Below are positions 36,788-49,436 of a stretch of 64,000 bases of DNA, in pieces (the stretch's first letter is position 1; every line of letters starts with the position of its first letter). Position numbers and translations under genes: made by a program. The stretch is from Malaya genurostris (Eukaryota > Arthropoda > Insecta > Diptera > Culicidae). The stretch lies in contig NC_080571.1 in assembly GCF_030247185.1 (NCBI RefSeq), forward strand, positions 6,197,001 to 6,261,000, read 5' to 3'. The notes under the pieces are model-generated. The model did not search any database. It was not told the DNA's origin and saw only the letters and a program-made list of their open reading frames with translations.

Positions 36788-37705
36788 TTTTTTTCCATAA
36801 ATACGTTTATTTCTTAAGGCAATTTACAGTTTTTCTTCGCCGTAGCATCACTTTTACATAGAATTCTTATCCTAATATAATACTAATATAGTCACAACGA
36901 TTTGAGTTTAATAAAACATATTCCTCCTATTTTTTAATTATCATATTAGGTATTTCGTTATTTATTATTAAATCTACTTAAGAACATTATTTGAACCAAA
37001 CATTTAACTGCTATAAATCATAAAACAAGCTGAAATTTTTATACATTTTGTTGTTGATTTCGCAACCTATTTTGAGTTTGTTTTCATCAGCACATCATTT
37101 TTATTAAAATTTTGCTATTGGATGAACTAATGGACGCAGTACGAGTCAGAACTAACACTCAAAAGGGTCAATTATTAAATTGAAACTTCAATTGTCTTTA
37201 TGAAATGATAAAGAAGTTTCATGTAAGAAAGGTCACGACAAGCAAGAATGTCTCGAACTGGGACATTGGATTGTCTACCTTGTGTACGCAAGGAATTTAA
37301 TAGTTGAGATCTGACATCACGATACTCCACGCATGTCCAAACGACATGATCAATATCGCGATAGCCTTCACCACAAGCACAATGATTAGTCTCGGAAAAT
37401 CCAATTCGAAGGAGATGTGCATCTAACGTGTAGTGATTGGACATGAGTCTGGACATCATACGAATGAAATCCCTATTCACATCCAGTCCCCTGAACCATG
37501 CCTTTGTTGATATTTTAGGAACAGTTGAGTGCATCCGACCCAGATCATCTCTATCCCAAGGAGCGCTATAGAATTCGTTGAAAGCAATCGGTTTCTTATA
37601 AATTTCACCCTCAATTGCACCACGTTTGGCTAAAATATCGGCTCTTTCATTGCCTGGAATGGAGCAATGAGCCGGGACCCAAACTATTGTGTTTTGATAA
37701 TTATT

Positions 37706-38632
37706 GTTCCCGGAATTTTTTAATTGCGCGCGTGTGGAGAGTCCGGTGGTCAAAATTTTGTTTTATTGTGTTGGTACATATGTCCCTAATGTATGGTGAA
37801 ATTTTCAGCTGTATTCATTGTTTACATTCTTTCTTGTAGCGGCTGGTGTAGACGTGTTTTTTTGAGCTCGGCGATTTTTGTTAGTTTAAACAATGGAAGA
37901 ATTGTAGAGTCAAAGAATTTGTATTAAATTTTGCGTGAAAAATGAAATAAAGTGTAACCAAGTGTGCGAAATGTTACAGAGAGCCTACGGTGAGTCTGCT
38001 ATGAAAAAAAACAAGTGTTTACGAGTGGTATAAGCGTTTCCAAGATGGCCGCGAAGACGTTGAAGACGACGAACGCTCCGGTCGACCCAGCACGTCAATA
38101 ATCGATGAAAATGTGGGAAAAGTGGAAAAAATGATTTTGGATGATCGCCGAATCACTATTAGAGAAGTTGCTGATGAAGTTGGCATATCAGTTGGCTCAT
38201 GCCATCATATTTTTTCAAATGTTTTGGGCATGAAACGAGTGGCAGCAAAATTCGTTCCAAAACTGCTGAATTTTGATCAAAAAAACAAACGCATTACCAT
38301 CGCTCAGGAGCTGTTAAACGACGTCAACGACGATCCAAATTTACTTGAAAGGGTCATAACTGGTGATGAAACATGGATGTACGGTTATGATGTCGAAACA
38401 AAAGCACAATCGTCCACGTGGAAGCACCCAACGTCACCAAGACAAAAATCGCCGAGCTCAAAAAACACGTCTACACCAGCCGCTACAAGACAGAATGCAA
38501 ACAATGAATACAGCTGAAAATTTCACCATACATTAGGGACATATGTACCAACACAATAAAAAAAAATTTGACCACTGGACTCTCCAGACGCGCGCAATTA
38601 AAAAATTCCGGGAACTTTTTGAACAGACCTCG
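37706..38632 (+). mobile_element. Mariner rearranged into a fold-back element, inserted in an RNase H domain
   Basis: The right end is the full terminal sequence TACGAGGTCTGTTCAAAAAG (inverse), followed inwards by TTCCCGGAATTTTTTAATTG; the left end starts inside this, at GTTCCCGGAA, having lost about 20 bp and its TA. About 175 bp at the left (37706-37883: terminal repeat plus 5' leader) is repeated in inverse at the right (about 38442-38618). The transposase gene runs from 37894 but is cut after the codons for KHPTSPRQ at the switch to the inverted copy, so everything after the first catalytic Asp is missing. Confidence 0.85.
37894..38445 (+). pseudogene. Mariner transposase, N-terminal half only
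   Basis: The start MEEL is followed at once by a stop, and one frameshift lies near 38010. Then a continuous stretch shows SVYEWYKRFQDGREDVEDDE, RSGRPSTS, a second helix-turn-helix (ITIREVADEVGISVGSCHHI) and ITGDETWMYGYDVETKAQSS with the first catalytic Asp. The second and third Asp are absent. Cannot be functional. Confidence 0.82.
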
Positions 38633-40675
38633 TATGTCGTTTAGACACTGTTTTATTTTGCCCAAGAAATACGGTTCATTTTTGCAGCAGCGTTTGAGCG
38701 AATCTCTTCAATTGCACTTAGACTATCTGTGAAGAGAAAATAATGGTTTGGAGATAATGTGACGATTACACTCAAACTATAATGAACTGCTGCTAACTCT
38801 GCTATATAAACAGATGCAGGTTCTTGAAGCCTAAATGAAACCGAGACATTATTGTTGAATATATCAAACCCAGTAGCCTCTTCAATTCGTGATCCGTCCG
38901 TGAAAAACATTTTCTCAGAGTCAATATGCCTGAACTTACTTGAAAATATTTTTGAGATTTCCATCGAGCGTAGGTGTTCGGGGATTCCACGCACTTCGGG
39001 CTGAATTGATGTGTCGAAAAATAAAGTTGAGTCAGGGACATTCAGGAGGCTGTCATCTTGAAGGGTCGATTTCCTGTGACATATGGTGTGACTAATTTTT
39101 CGAAGTTACTAATAACCAGGGGATTCAGTACTTCACATCTTATTAGCAGTCGCGACGAAAGCTACCAGAAACGATCTTTCAATGGAAGAACTCCCGCCAG
39201 AATTTCAAGTCTCATTGTATGTGTCGAATGCATGCAGCCTAAGGCAATTCGCGAACAACGATACTGAATTCGCTCAAGTTTGATAATATGAGAGTTTGCA
39301 GCGGAACGAAAGCAAACACATCCATATTCCATTACTGAAAGTATCGTTGTCTGATACAATTTTATTAGATCTTCCGGATGAGCACCCCACCAAGATCCTG
39401 TTATTGTTTGAAGAAAATTTTCTCTTTGTTGGCATTTTGTTATCAGAAACCTAATGTGTCCTCCCCACGTGCATTTGGCATCAAACCACACCCCGAGGTA
39501 TTTGAAAGTCAAAACCTGTTGGATCATTCTTCCCATCATATGAAGCTGAAGCTGCGCGGGATCATGCTTTCTTGAAAAGTCGACCAGCTCTGTTTTCTCC
39601 GCAGAGAATTCGATACCCAGATTAACAGCCCAAACGGACAATTTATCTAAGGTATATTGCAATGGTTTTTGCAGATCAATAGCTTTCGGTCCAGTAACTA
39701 AAACCACGCCATCATCTGCCAATTGTCTTAGTGTACATGGGGTTACGAAACAGCTGTCAATGTCGTTTACATAAAAATTATACAGGAGCGGACTGAGGCA
39801 TGAGCCTTGCGGGAGACCCATATAGCTGATTCTGAATGTTGCCAAATCGCCATGTAAAAAATACATGCATTTCTCTGACAAAAGGTTGTGCAAATATTTA
39901 TTTATAACCGCTCAAAGTCCATGTTGGTGGAGCTTGTCTGAAAGAACATAAATGGAAACTGAATCAAATGCTACTTTAATGTCTAAAAATACAGAGGATA
40001 TTTGTTGTTTTTGAGCGAAGGCAATTTGGATTTCAGACGAAAGTAATGCAAGGCAATCATTCGTCCCTTTATTTCTTCGGAAGCCAAACTGAGTATCTGA
40101 CAACAAACCGTTCGTCTCGACCCAAGTGTCGAGACGTCGTAGAATATTTTTTTCGAACAATTTTCTGATGCAGGACAACATTGCAATGGGTCTATATGAG
40201 TTGTGATTGGAAGCTAGTTTCCCCGGCTTTTGAATGGCTTGCCTCCAGTCAGGTGGAACAATATTTTGCTCAAGAAACTTGTTGAACAATTCCAACAAAC
40301 GTCTTTTTGCGAGATCGGGCAGATTCTTAACAAATTGTATTTAATTCTGTCCAACCCAGGAGCGTTACTGTTACAAGACATGAGTGCTATGGAAAATTCC
40401 ATCATTGAAACCCCACATAATTCCGTGCGAGTTGAAATCTCCCAGAATCAATCGTGGAGCAGGGAGGGTTTCATTAAGCTGTCGTTGTCCAACTTGAGCT
40501 CTTGGAGGAATATATACTGAAGCAATGCAAATGTCCTTTCCTTTAATGTTTATTTGACAAGCAACAACTTCTATACTAGAAGTCGAAGTAATGTTTAATC
40601 TATAAAAGGAATAACATTTTGGTCCAGAATAGTTGAAAGACTCAAAAACCAAGAAGGGCAGTTTTCTTACATAAT

Positions 40676-41050
40676 AAAAAATTACGCATACTCACTTTTT
40701 AAACTAATGAAAACACTTATTGATGCAGTTGTTGTGTTTTACCTATTTTTTAAAACTCGGCCAACTAACACCGGTCTCCCTATATAATGTTAATGAATCA
40801 GTATTGCGAACGGATTCCAATAAAATTTTTAAAAGTAATGCAAAATTGAATAATCTGATAGATTCCAACATTAAAAAAAACTTCCATAAAACATAAAATA
40901 TTAAACATACTTTCATACTGTATTCAAATTACTAGACTCGCTAAATTCGAACCCGTAGCTTTCGGTGGATTTACACTCGAAGGACGGCAGCAATTGCACA
41001 TAAAAACTTATGGTTCAGTTCGGTTGCTCCACATAATATATGAATGCTTA
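40676..41050. other. AT-rich intergenic, nothing recognised
   Basis: Apart from the inverse repeat word near 40763, no structure is visible. Confidence 0.35.
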
Positions 41051-42576
41051 TATTCTTGCCCCTTTTCCCACATCATTGCCATTGAATGAATTCGCCGTTT
41101 TTATTTCGGATTCACCCCAAACGCAACCCCCATTCACCAACAGAGAGAGAGAGAGAGAGAGACCAGGTTTGGAAACCCGCACACGTTGCTAACTGGCTGC
41201 AGAGGCACACAAACGCACACGAACGCTTGAACGGAGCTTTGCACGTGATTCAAAATACCCATGCAAACCAGATCCCGATCCATCGTCGCAGTCTCGGAGG
41301 TTAACTTGCTTCGGTAAAATAAACAAAAACAACGCACCACTCTAAACGAGAGCAACATACTCAAGCTGCATAAGATATTACAACATATAACACGATCGGG
41401 AAAGAGTGAGACGGAAGAACAACATACATCGAGAGTGAAAGTAAACCAACCGAACGAAGCTTTAATACTGTTAAACAAAAACAACAGTAGCAGTGCAAAT
41501 TTTGCAGTCGTTGTAGGAGTCGGTGGGAAGTAGTAGGAACATATATGTGATACAAGATCAAATAATCGAGTCTTTAAGAAGGACAGAAGTACACGAGTTT
41601 ATACACTTTCAACACAGCGTCAACCCAAAAAGCACGTTACGCTATAAATTCGTATTAGCGCTTGTTTTATTTTCGAAAAACAAATCATCTGAAAGGAAAA
41701 CAACAATACAAACAATAATTATCACCTTCCCATATTTCCACAACCGACCTGTTTGGATTAGACAATACGAAAAACTTCAAGACAGACGAAAAAGTGACAG
41801 TACCTACATCCCGGGATGAAACTCAACAAGCTGCCCGTACATGTCAGTCCACAAAACTCATCCAACATCATTTTCCAGCAACTGGTAATTTCATTCCGAT
41901 TTGCTATCCAACCTGATCCAATGACAGCATCTGTCACGAGCCGTTGATTAAACTTGTCTGCGAATGGCTGTGAATCTCAACAGCTCGCATCACACTGCGG
42001 CTGCCAGCATGCAACTAGCGTGCTTTTGAATGCAATATTTACCATCCGGAGCCCGTGTCCCTCATCCACCACCGACCGGCCAAAAATGAGCAAAACCGTC
42101 ATTGCACAAAACCCGATATTGTTGTTTGTTCTCTGTTGATTGTTGATTTAGTGTCACCTCCATAATACAACATGCTTTTCCACCTCTTTCTGCAAACCAC
42201 TGCAAACAATAGTCGCACGTACACTCACACAGCCGCGCAGGGACGCTCAGAAACCGATCCCCCATCATCAACCGGGGGTATGACCGTATCGATTTTAACA
42301 TGTGCTGCCTGGAGTCGCGTACCGACTCCAGATACCCGGTTCACCACAGGAAGCTCGGTAAAACCCAAATAACAAACGAACACACATTTGATTGAGTTTT
42401 GCTCGATATTCTCCACTTCCCATTCGCAGCATGACAAACAGCGTAATTCTATTCTATATCCTATAGGCCACGGATCTCGAACCGTTCCCACTATGCTGGA
42501 TGGGACTTATTTTCCCCGAACCAGTGAACTAGTTTTGTGCATTGATCGGAAACCGAAATTTCGAATGTGTTTACAG
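41051..42576 (+). promoter_or_regulatory. Possible promoter and 5' leader of a host gene
   Basis: The region is GC-richer than its surroundings and not made of recognised repeats. It has a (GA)9 tract (41143-41162) of GAGA-factor type, an initiator-like GTCGCAGTCTCGG near 41285, and then a long A/C-rich stretch (ACAAAAACAACGC, ACGAGAGCAACATAC, GTTAAACAAAAACAACAGTA) with several short ATG ORFs, typical of long insect 5' UTRs of regulated genes. Transcription on the + strand is inferred; no cDNA evidence. Confidence 0.3.
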
Positions 42577-42645
42577 GCAGGATGAAAGTGTTGTTCGATT
42601 TCAACGATGTTTGCCCCACGGTGGCTTCAAGTGCACCATTACACG
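42577..42645 (+). CDS. Possible first coding exon
   Basis: After the acceptor GTGTTTACAG (ending 42576) the sequence reads GCAGG then an ATG (42582) and 21 codons (MKVLFDFNDVCPTVASSAPL..) before a G|GTAGTAAT donor at 42646. The ATG context is weak (CAGGATGA). Neither the next exon nor the family was identified; it depends on the leader proposed just upstream. Confidence 0.22.
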
Positions 42646-42649
42646 GTAG

Positions 42650-45500
42650 TAATTGATTTTACTTTATCATAGATGTACTACAAATCAATGTCGTCAAAAT
42701 GTGAGGTAATCAAAGGCTATCTCATGCCGTTGGTTCCTATCTCATGCCGTTGCTTGAGTCTGTTATGGCCCACAGAATAAAATATGTGCGCGTTAATATG
42801 AGTGTGTGTATTCTTGGAAATTACCGTTTTTTTACATTCCATTTATTTGACATGGCTTGGAATCTTTAAGATATGAGTCCACAAAGGTAGATGTCTTCCT
42901 GTCCAGTTTTTCGCAAGGCTTCCCGATCAACATAACAGGATTCTATCAAAAATATATATGATCTTAATATTTATATCTCATTATATTATAAATATGATTC
43001 CAAATCAGAAACAAACATTCAGATTTTATTAAGATTATAGCAAGTCCAGATACTATATTAAGGGCCGTTATATATCAGGTAAAACTATACTAGAGAATTG
43101 AAAAAAAAAGAGTTCAAACACATCTTGTTTTTGACTTTCAACCCGAGTAATGTTATGCTTCAATAAAGAGCATTAACAAACATATTTTCCAATTTCACAT
43201 ACTTGAAGATGCTTTTGAAAACAATAATTTGGTATTTGATTTTGAAACGACCGAAAAAAATTTGAGTTTTTATTCAAATAATAATTTTGATTTGAAAATA
43301 AATATTTTTCAAGGTGATTTTGCGCTTTTCCTCCTTCGAACAAAGAAGGGTAAGGCAAAAGCTTTAAAATTCGAGTCATAAATATTGGATAAAGTGATAT
43401 GACATTCGACTCAGTTCATTTAATTCTGCAATGTTTCCTCAGAGATGATTTTCATAAGCTTGGAGTCAAATTAATGTTTGAATTCTTCAACTTTATCGGT
43501 GACCGATTGTTTCCGAAAAAAAAAAACATAGTGAGAAGTATTAAAAATTTTAAAATGTTTTCAAAAGTTACGCTGCAATAAACGAAAAACAAAATCTAAA
43601 CTGCGCTCAAATCAGAATCTAAACTCAGCTCAATACTTTTTCGATGTCGATTTTTCGGATAAACTAGAAATAGAGACGAAAAAATCTTTAAAAAACTCGT
43701 ATGGATGTTAATCTGATGATTCTTTACGTAGTTGTGGTGGGTCAAGGATATTGATTTTAAACTTTAGATGAATATTATGCTCTATTTGTGATATGCCGAC
43801 TTTGTATAGATGCATATTAGATGCTTATCACTTCCATTCATAAATTCTTAACATATACTTAGAAGGTAACAAGGGTTTTGCTAATAAGATAGCTGTTTTA
43901 CTCAACCTTTGATTGGTATGATTTGTGGATTGAATCTAAATAAAAAGCTTTGCTAATATTACATTCAAAAATGTTCGCTGGTGGCGCTGATGATATCATT
44001 ATGGCCAAAAGCAAACTAAAGTAATACCGAATCACTTTCACAATTTTTGGATTCAAAACCAGTAAAATCGAAATAAGTTGGTTAGGTCATCAATTAATAA
44101 GATCTACGAATTGCAGATCATTGCATGAACATTTTTACATTCAAGAATCAGACAAAAACGCAATGTTGAGTTTAAGCAAAGACATCATATTAACAAGATA
44201 TCCAGCTCTCACATTTCCCGAACAAATAATTGGCAACATCCTTTTTTGCGAGCATGTCGCCCTCAGGTGAGTCCGCATCGAATCTCATACATAGAAGTAG
44301 TGGAGAGAAATGTCAAATTCGTACGTGCCAAAATAGCAGTGCTGCGCACCCATACAATTTACATGACATGTTGAATGAGACGCCGTGCGATGGCGTTGCT
44401 GAACTGAAGATTGAGATCGCTCCAAGCTGACAGGGTCTGGTTTAAGGCAACCGACCCGCATTATGAGACCTTCCATTTGACTAATAGGCAATTGGTTGAT
44501 CATCAATCATAAAAACATGCTAATCTAATCGATATTATATACACTTCTTCAGATTTTGCACTGTCTTTCCAACGAATTTTTATTCTAATCTAAATTTAAG
44601 AAATTCGATTCAGCCATCTCCGAGAAAATTAAGTGCACATTTCAATCAAATATGCCCGCCAATCGACATACATACAAGTACAGACAATTCACTACTTCAA
44701 CTAAATAAGCGAACCGATTTTTGGTACAAAAAAGAAAAAAACTGAAAAACTGTCATTCATTAGTAACCTTCTTCATATTCTGTAAGGTAGTAAAAAATTT
44801 CTTTCACTGAATTTAGTCATTTCCGTTCATTTATTACTATTCTTCAGTACCAAAAAAGCTTGCTCATAGTTCTAAAATAGCCCCTTTGTCATTCATATGC
44901 CGTTTGGAAGGAAACGACGAAAGAGGTGGGGAACAATATAGACTTACACTAGTTATTATATGATGCCAATATATCCTACAATCCTCAGTGGGTTCTCATA
45001 CCCCAAAGCAATCGTAACGTATGTTTGCAACTCAAAACTTCCCGGTTCGAAACCACAAGTCGCGAAACTGCATACTTTTTTATGGCATATCAAAACGCCT
45101 AAAGGTATGCAATCTAATCTTACATGACAAATCTATTTTCAGATTTGCACGGTAAAGGCTTTCCCCCCAAAAAATGGGTAATAATAGCTGAAAAGTCGTA
45201 CTAAATTTGTAACAAATTTAGATATAATATTGATATTTACATATCAAGGTTTGTAACAATTTTTTTACCACCTAGGTTGAGTTGAGTTATAATTTTTGTT
45301 ATTTTAACTATTAACAAGACCAAGATTATGACTAATTTAGATAGAAAAAACGAAACAACCCCAGATACAATTTTGTTCTCCCTTGTTGATCGCACTACCA
45401 TAGTAAATAGCCTCCTGACATTATTGACTTGTAGACAGTTGATTTTCCTAGGTGACCAGCGATTTACATTAGAGCCATGTGTCCGGAACGAAAGTCACAT
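42650..45500. other. AT-rich intergenic or intron sequence with dispersed-repeat fragments
   Basis: GACATTCGACTCAGTTCATTT near 43402 and the inverse CATCTCCGAGAAAATTAAGTG near 44615 are pieces of the dispersed repeat. Nothing else is recognisable; ORFs such as 44230-44430 and 45328-45555 have no support. Confidence 0.4.
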
Positions 45501-45511
45501 ACAAAGGTATA

Positions 45512-45615
45512 AAGACTGTCCCAGAAAGTATGGACGCACTTTGATTTCGCTGTAAATAATTTACAAGTGTTAGATATTCAAATTTTATTCGACATACTGA
45601 TAACATTAGACTACA
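45512..45615. mobile_element. Solo end of the first DD37E mariner family, fused to a dispersed repeat
   Basis: 104 bp starting AAGACTGTCCCAGAAAGTAT match the left ends of the elements at 7707 and 58051 up to ATTAGACTACA, then switch abruptly to TTACAGTGTAATGAGTGATT, which matches 16379-16512 of the dispersed repeat and ends CACTGCTAGGTGGATTAA at 45778. TA precedes the mariner end (45510-45511). Confidence 0.8.
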
Positions 45616-45779
45616 TTACAGTGTAATGAGTGATTAAAATCTCAATTTGCCGTTTAAAACGACGATATTTAAAATCATGTCATGAGAACTAAAACACCTA
45701 AGAATATCCATGCAAAAAACACACGCGGATTGATAAAAAAAGGTATCATCTCACTGCTAGGTGGATTAATCGCGTATTT

Positions 45780-46440
45780 ATTACTTCAATTTTGGAACGA
45801 GTTAGCTTCATGCCACTATTCTGCCAAGTATGTTTTGATGGTATGGGGCGGTCCATTTTGTAGACAACGGATTGAGTACATCAAACTGCCGTAAGCAACA
45901 TCCTACCAAAAACTACTCGTACATAATGAAGCGGGAATTTCAAGCAAACCATGCAAATAGAATGTTTTGAAAATGGATAGAAAAACTAGGAAAGGGTACT
46001 GGATTCTAGGTCCTGGCTCTTATGGATGAGACTTTAGCCAAGTAATCATTGATCTCAGATTCAGAAACTGATTCTTATACATGTTTAAGACAGTCATGCA
46101 ATTACGGTTGTGATTGGATAAATGGATGAGATTTTGTAATAAATTAACTGTGTTGCATTGATTTCTTGTCTCCAAAATCAGTGGTACGTTTGTAGAAACC
46201 TTCCATCGTTTTGTTTTTTTATGAGTGAATTTATTTTCAAGAGCCAAAGTTCAACAGTACCTCTATAGTATTCAAACAGTTTTGAGATGACATTACCATC
46301 AAGGCTCAGCGGAATCAATCTTCAACCGTATTACATTTATTTGTTACGGTTTTCCTAGCTTAATTTTTAGATTCTTGACCCGTGTTAGCAACTTGTTGTT
46401 GTTTGTAAATATGCAACTATCTACCTAAACGGCTATCTCT
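45780..46440. other. AT-rich intergenic, nothing recognised
   Basis: No exon-like frame or element end seen. Confidence 0.3.
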
Positions 46441-47600
46441 TAAAAGTTGCTACACCTTTGCTTTGCACTCTGTCTGTGCACCGATTACACACACGTGTTA
46501 CGTCTGGCATCACGCCATTTCCATTTACCATCATTGTGGAAATAACGCCTCTCGATGAGTATTGGCATTTACCAATCGTTCCGACTTACGGTGGGCTGCA
46601 TGTATGCTTTGCCAATCAATTCGATTTCATGCACTTTTCACGGCGGTCATGTATTCCAAACCGATGTCTAGCAGCAACAATCAGTAATCGGACAAATTGC
46701 AAACGTTCAACCTGCCATCGCCGCATGGCAGGAAGCAAAATATGTTCAATCTGTCCAAAGTCGTTGCCTGTTAAACGATTACTACAGGGGCACTTATCGA
46801 TCCTAGGAACACGATTTTACCGTTTAGTTAAATCTGACGATTATCTCACGTTTTTAGATCGAGCCAATTTCAATTTTTTATCAAAAGCTGCAAATTGAAC
46901 CCAGTTCTGGTTCACACCAGCATCTTACGGACTGGGTTATACAATTCTCACAAACCGGTAACGATCAGCTGTCCACGTGCACGCTCGAATCGAATGGTGG
47001 TGGAGTTGAACATGCCGTCAGTCCGTGAACATTCACGAGAGACGAAGTAAAAATGAACCAAATTAATAGCTGCGTTGGTCGATGAATGAATTGCTGCTGG
47101 ACGATCATGTATCGGACCTCTTGAAAAGGCCAAACCGAATGGGGTGGTGGTGGGACCCAAAATGAATCGAACTCCAATCTGTCGCAGTAGTGCTTTTCAC
47201 ACGGATCAGTTTCAAATTAGTGCTGCTCGTAGACGGTTCGGTTCAGTTTAGTTGAGTTTTTTTTCTTCTGCTTCGCTGTAAATATTTCAACACCGTGTTA
47301 CTTCGGTGAGTGTGAATGGTTTTCGAACGTCCAGTCAGTCGAACGAGAAAAGTTTCCCGCCTTATGGGTGAGGGTAGTGCATCCAGACTGGAGTTTGTCC
47401 AGAGCGGGGACACTGTCTGTTTGATGGGCGAAGGTTCAGCATCTTGAATTCGCAAAACAGACACAAAAAGCAACCAAGTTTAGGAGAGTTTATGTCAGTT
47501 TCTCGGATTAGGTCAGCAGAGAGGTGATAAATAATCCATAGTTGGGGAAAATTTATGACGGTGCATTCAACTGTTTTTGACAGAAGCAAAAAAGATGAAC
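46441..47600. other. GC-richer non-repeat island, unknown
   Basis: Bases 46450-46720 and 46960-47180 have higher GC than their surroundings, show none of the dispersed-repeat words, and have several short open frames on both strands (46458-46898 is 146 codons) without domain signatures. Could be a conserved regulatory stretch or an unrecognised exon. Confidence 0.25.
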
Positions 47601-49436
47601 ATTGCTTGGGGTAGGACTTAGTTTAATCATATATATTTTTCATTCGATGGCAGTCCAACCAGTGGATGTCATGAACTCTACCACCATCACACCGCGTCTG
47701 CCTTTAAGAAGCTGTTTCTCGAGTGGTTTGAGAATTCTGTTTTATGCTGTCTGATGGAGCAACAGACGGGTGAAGTCAAGTCATGGTTTTCTTGTTTCGC
47801 TAACTGTTGTTCGGTTTTTCTTGAGAGGATTGCTGCAATAGGAGTGATGTGCCATTGGATTTGTTATTTGAAAATTGAGGGTGTTGCAAGTGAATTAATT
47901 ATTCTGCTCGTTATTCTGGTTTTTATGTCCAGTGTTTCTTTGACTGTGCTGAAATAATATTTTCAAGGATTTTTCTTTACTTTAGCTTAACTTTATTAGT
48001 TATGTTTATATTGGATTGAAATAATTTCATCGTTTTGAAATGTTCTAATCATTGGATGAATCATACTAAATCTGTATATCGGTAAAACACGCCACTAAAA
48101 GTTTGACATGTCAAGGTGACATCTAAATTGCAGTTAGCTGCCATATTGAAAAGATTACTCTCGGATCGATGAATAAGAGCAGTCCTGATTTTTTTAAGTA
48201 CATGTACTGCCAATGTAATTGTTTACTAAAATTTGACTTCGAAATGTGCAAATACATCAGACTAGATTTGCGTCGGAAATTTGGAATCAAGACTTATATC
48301 GTTTTCGTGTTCAACGGTGGTAGGGTATTATACCCAAACTGGAGCGACTACATCTTACTTTGTTTGAATTTTCAAAATAATCACTTTTGAACAATAGTTT
48401 TAACACTAACGTTAGCGATTTCACAGAAAAAAGTAACATTTTACTCAGCTGTTCTGTATTTGAACTCTAACACCGAACTAAACTTGGTTGAGTATTCATA
48501 GCTACTGTTATTTTGACGTGATTTCGTCTTATTTCATAAATCACCCAGTGGTAGAACTGAATCGTGAATATCTCGAGTTATACTAAATACAACAACAAAA
48601 TTCTTTCTACTTGTCATCAGAAATATAATCAGCAATTTATGATTAAATTTTCAAAAGTTTTAGATAACCATGAATCACGCATGAAATTAAGTTTTTTCTA
48701 ATCTTTGGAATCCATAAGAAAAACTCACCACGCTTGCTTGCCTTTCTCGTACCCGCACCGCGACGATGGTTTTGATGAAATCTGTCACTTATTAGCTCCG
48801 TTGTTCAACTGGACGAAAAAATGTAAACCATGCTCTAAGATCAATCATTTCTTCTTGTACTTTACGCGGAACTATGGTGCGGAACTTCCACCAACAGTCA
48901 CAAAATCAGTCCTTCTGGGTGGTATATAGTCTCAAATGGATTAGATTCCGGATCAAAATCTTAACACTAAATTAAAAACCTGGATTTTGGTCCATCTTAA
49001 TTCTAAATTTAATTTGGCTTTGGAATTTAGCTAAAGAATTCATTATTAGAACTTAGTTCCAGATTACAAGTTCAGAAATTTAAATTTTGACTCTGGAACT
49101 GAATCTTAATTCTGGATTCTGGAACTGGTCTCTTGGCTAGATTTTGGAATTGAATTGAGTTCCTGCATGCTGGAACTGAATTCTGAACTTGGATTCTGAA
49201 ACTAGATTTTGGAGTTTAATTCAGTTCCTTTATTCAGGTTCAGAATTCAAGTCCAGAATTCAGCTGTAGAATTCGGATTCTGAAAATGCCTTTTCGAACA
49301 CATAGACTTTGTCACAAAAAGCCACTTTGCATACACTGAGGTCTCTTTTTACTTCGGAGATCTGGTGTAATGTGAACACTTTTTTTAAATCGAAAATTTT
49401 CGAAATCGAAGTGTTAAAGAGTTGACTTAGAAAATA
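47601..49436. other. Intergenic; cryptic simple repeat at 48985-49290
   Basis: From 48985 the words TCTGGAACTGAATT, TTCTGGATTCTGGAACT and GAATTCAAGTCCAGAATTC recur at irregular spacing, a degenerate repeat of about 20-25 bp. The rest shows nothing recognisable. Confidence 0.4.

Larger units (their letters stand above)
37175..40652 (-). pseudogene. ORF2 (endonuclease-RT-RNase H) remnant of the I-like element
   Basis: The catalytic RT motif is present as LADDG, a variant of the usual YADD. The two RNase H halves join exactly across the mariner: the codons for LNDI on one side run into NNYQNTIVWVP on the other. Breaks: about 40300-40370 (deletion between endonuclease and RT), 39893-39912 (frameshift and a stop), and around 38994-39162. 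Family role: nicking target DNA and copying element RNA. Confidence 0.78.
36788..40675 (-). mobile_element. 5'-truncated non-LTR retrotransposon (I-like, with RNase H), interrupted by a mariner
   Basis: Read on the - strand: part of an APE-type endonuclease (40371-40652, LGDFNSHGIMWG), an internal deletion, reverse transcriptase fingers and palm (39912-40298, SYRPIAMLS..FLDIKVAFDSV; 39162-39893, GLPQGSCLSPLLYN and QLADDGVV), RNase H N-terminal half (38653-38994, FFTDGSRIEE, YIAELAAVHY, FTDSLSAIEE), the mariner insertion, then the RNase H C-terminal half (WVPAHCSIPGNERAD) and a Cys/His motif (CACGEGYRDIDHVVWTC) ending at 37175. A 3' UTR follows to an A-run complement at 36787-36795. RNase H downstream of the RT and the Cys/His tail fit the I group; the clade is from memory. 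Several frameshifts; inactive. Confidence 0.82.

Noticed and set aside
41134..41484. - strand ORF of 116 codons
   Set aside because: Low-complexity Leu/Ser/Cys/Val text partly opposite the (GA)n tract; no support.
46458..46898. 146-codon + strand ORF
   Set aside because: No domain, no clear start context, no splice support; open frames occur in several phases. Kept only as part of an unexplained island.
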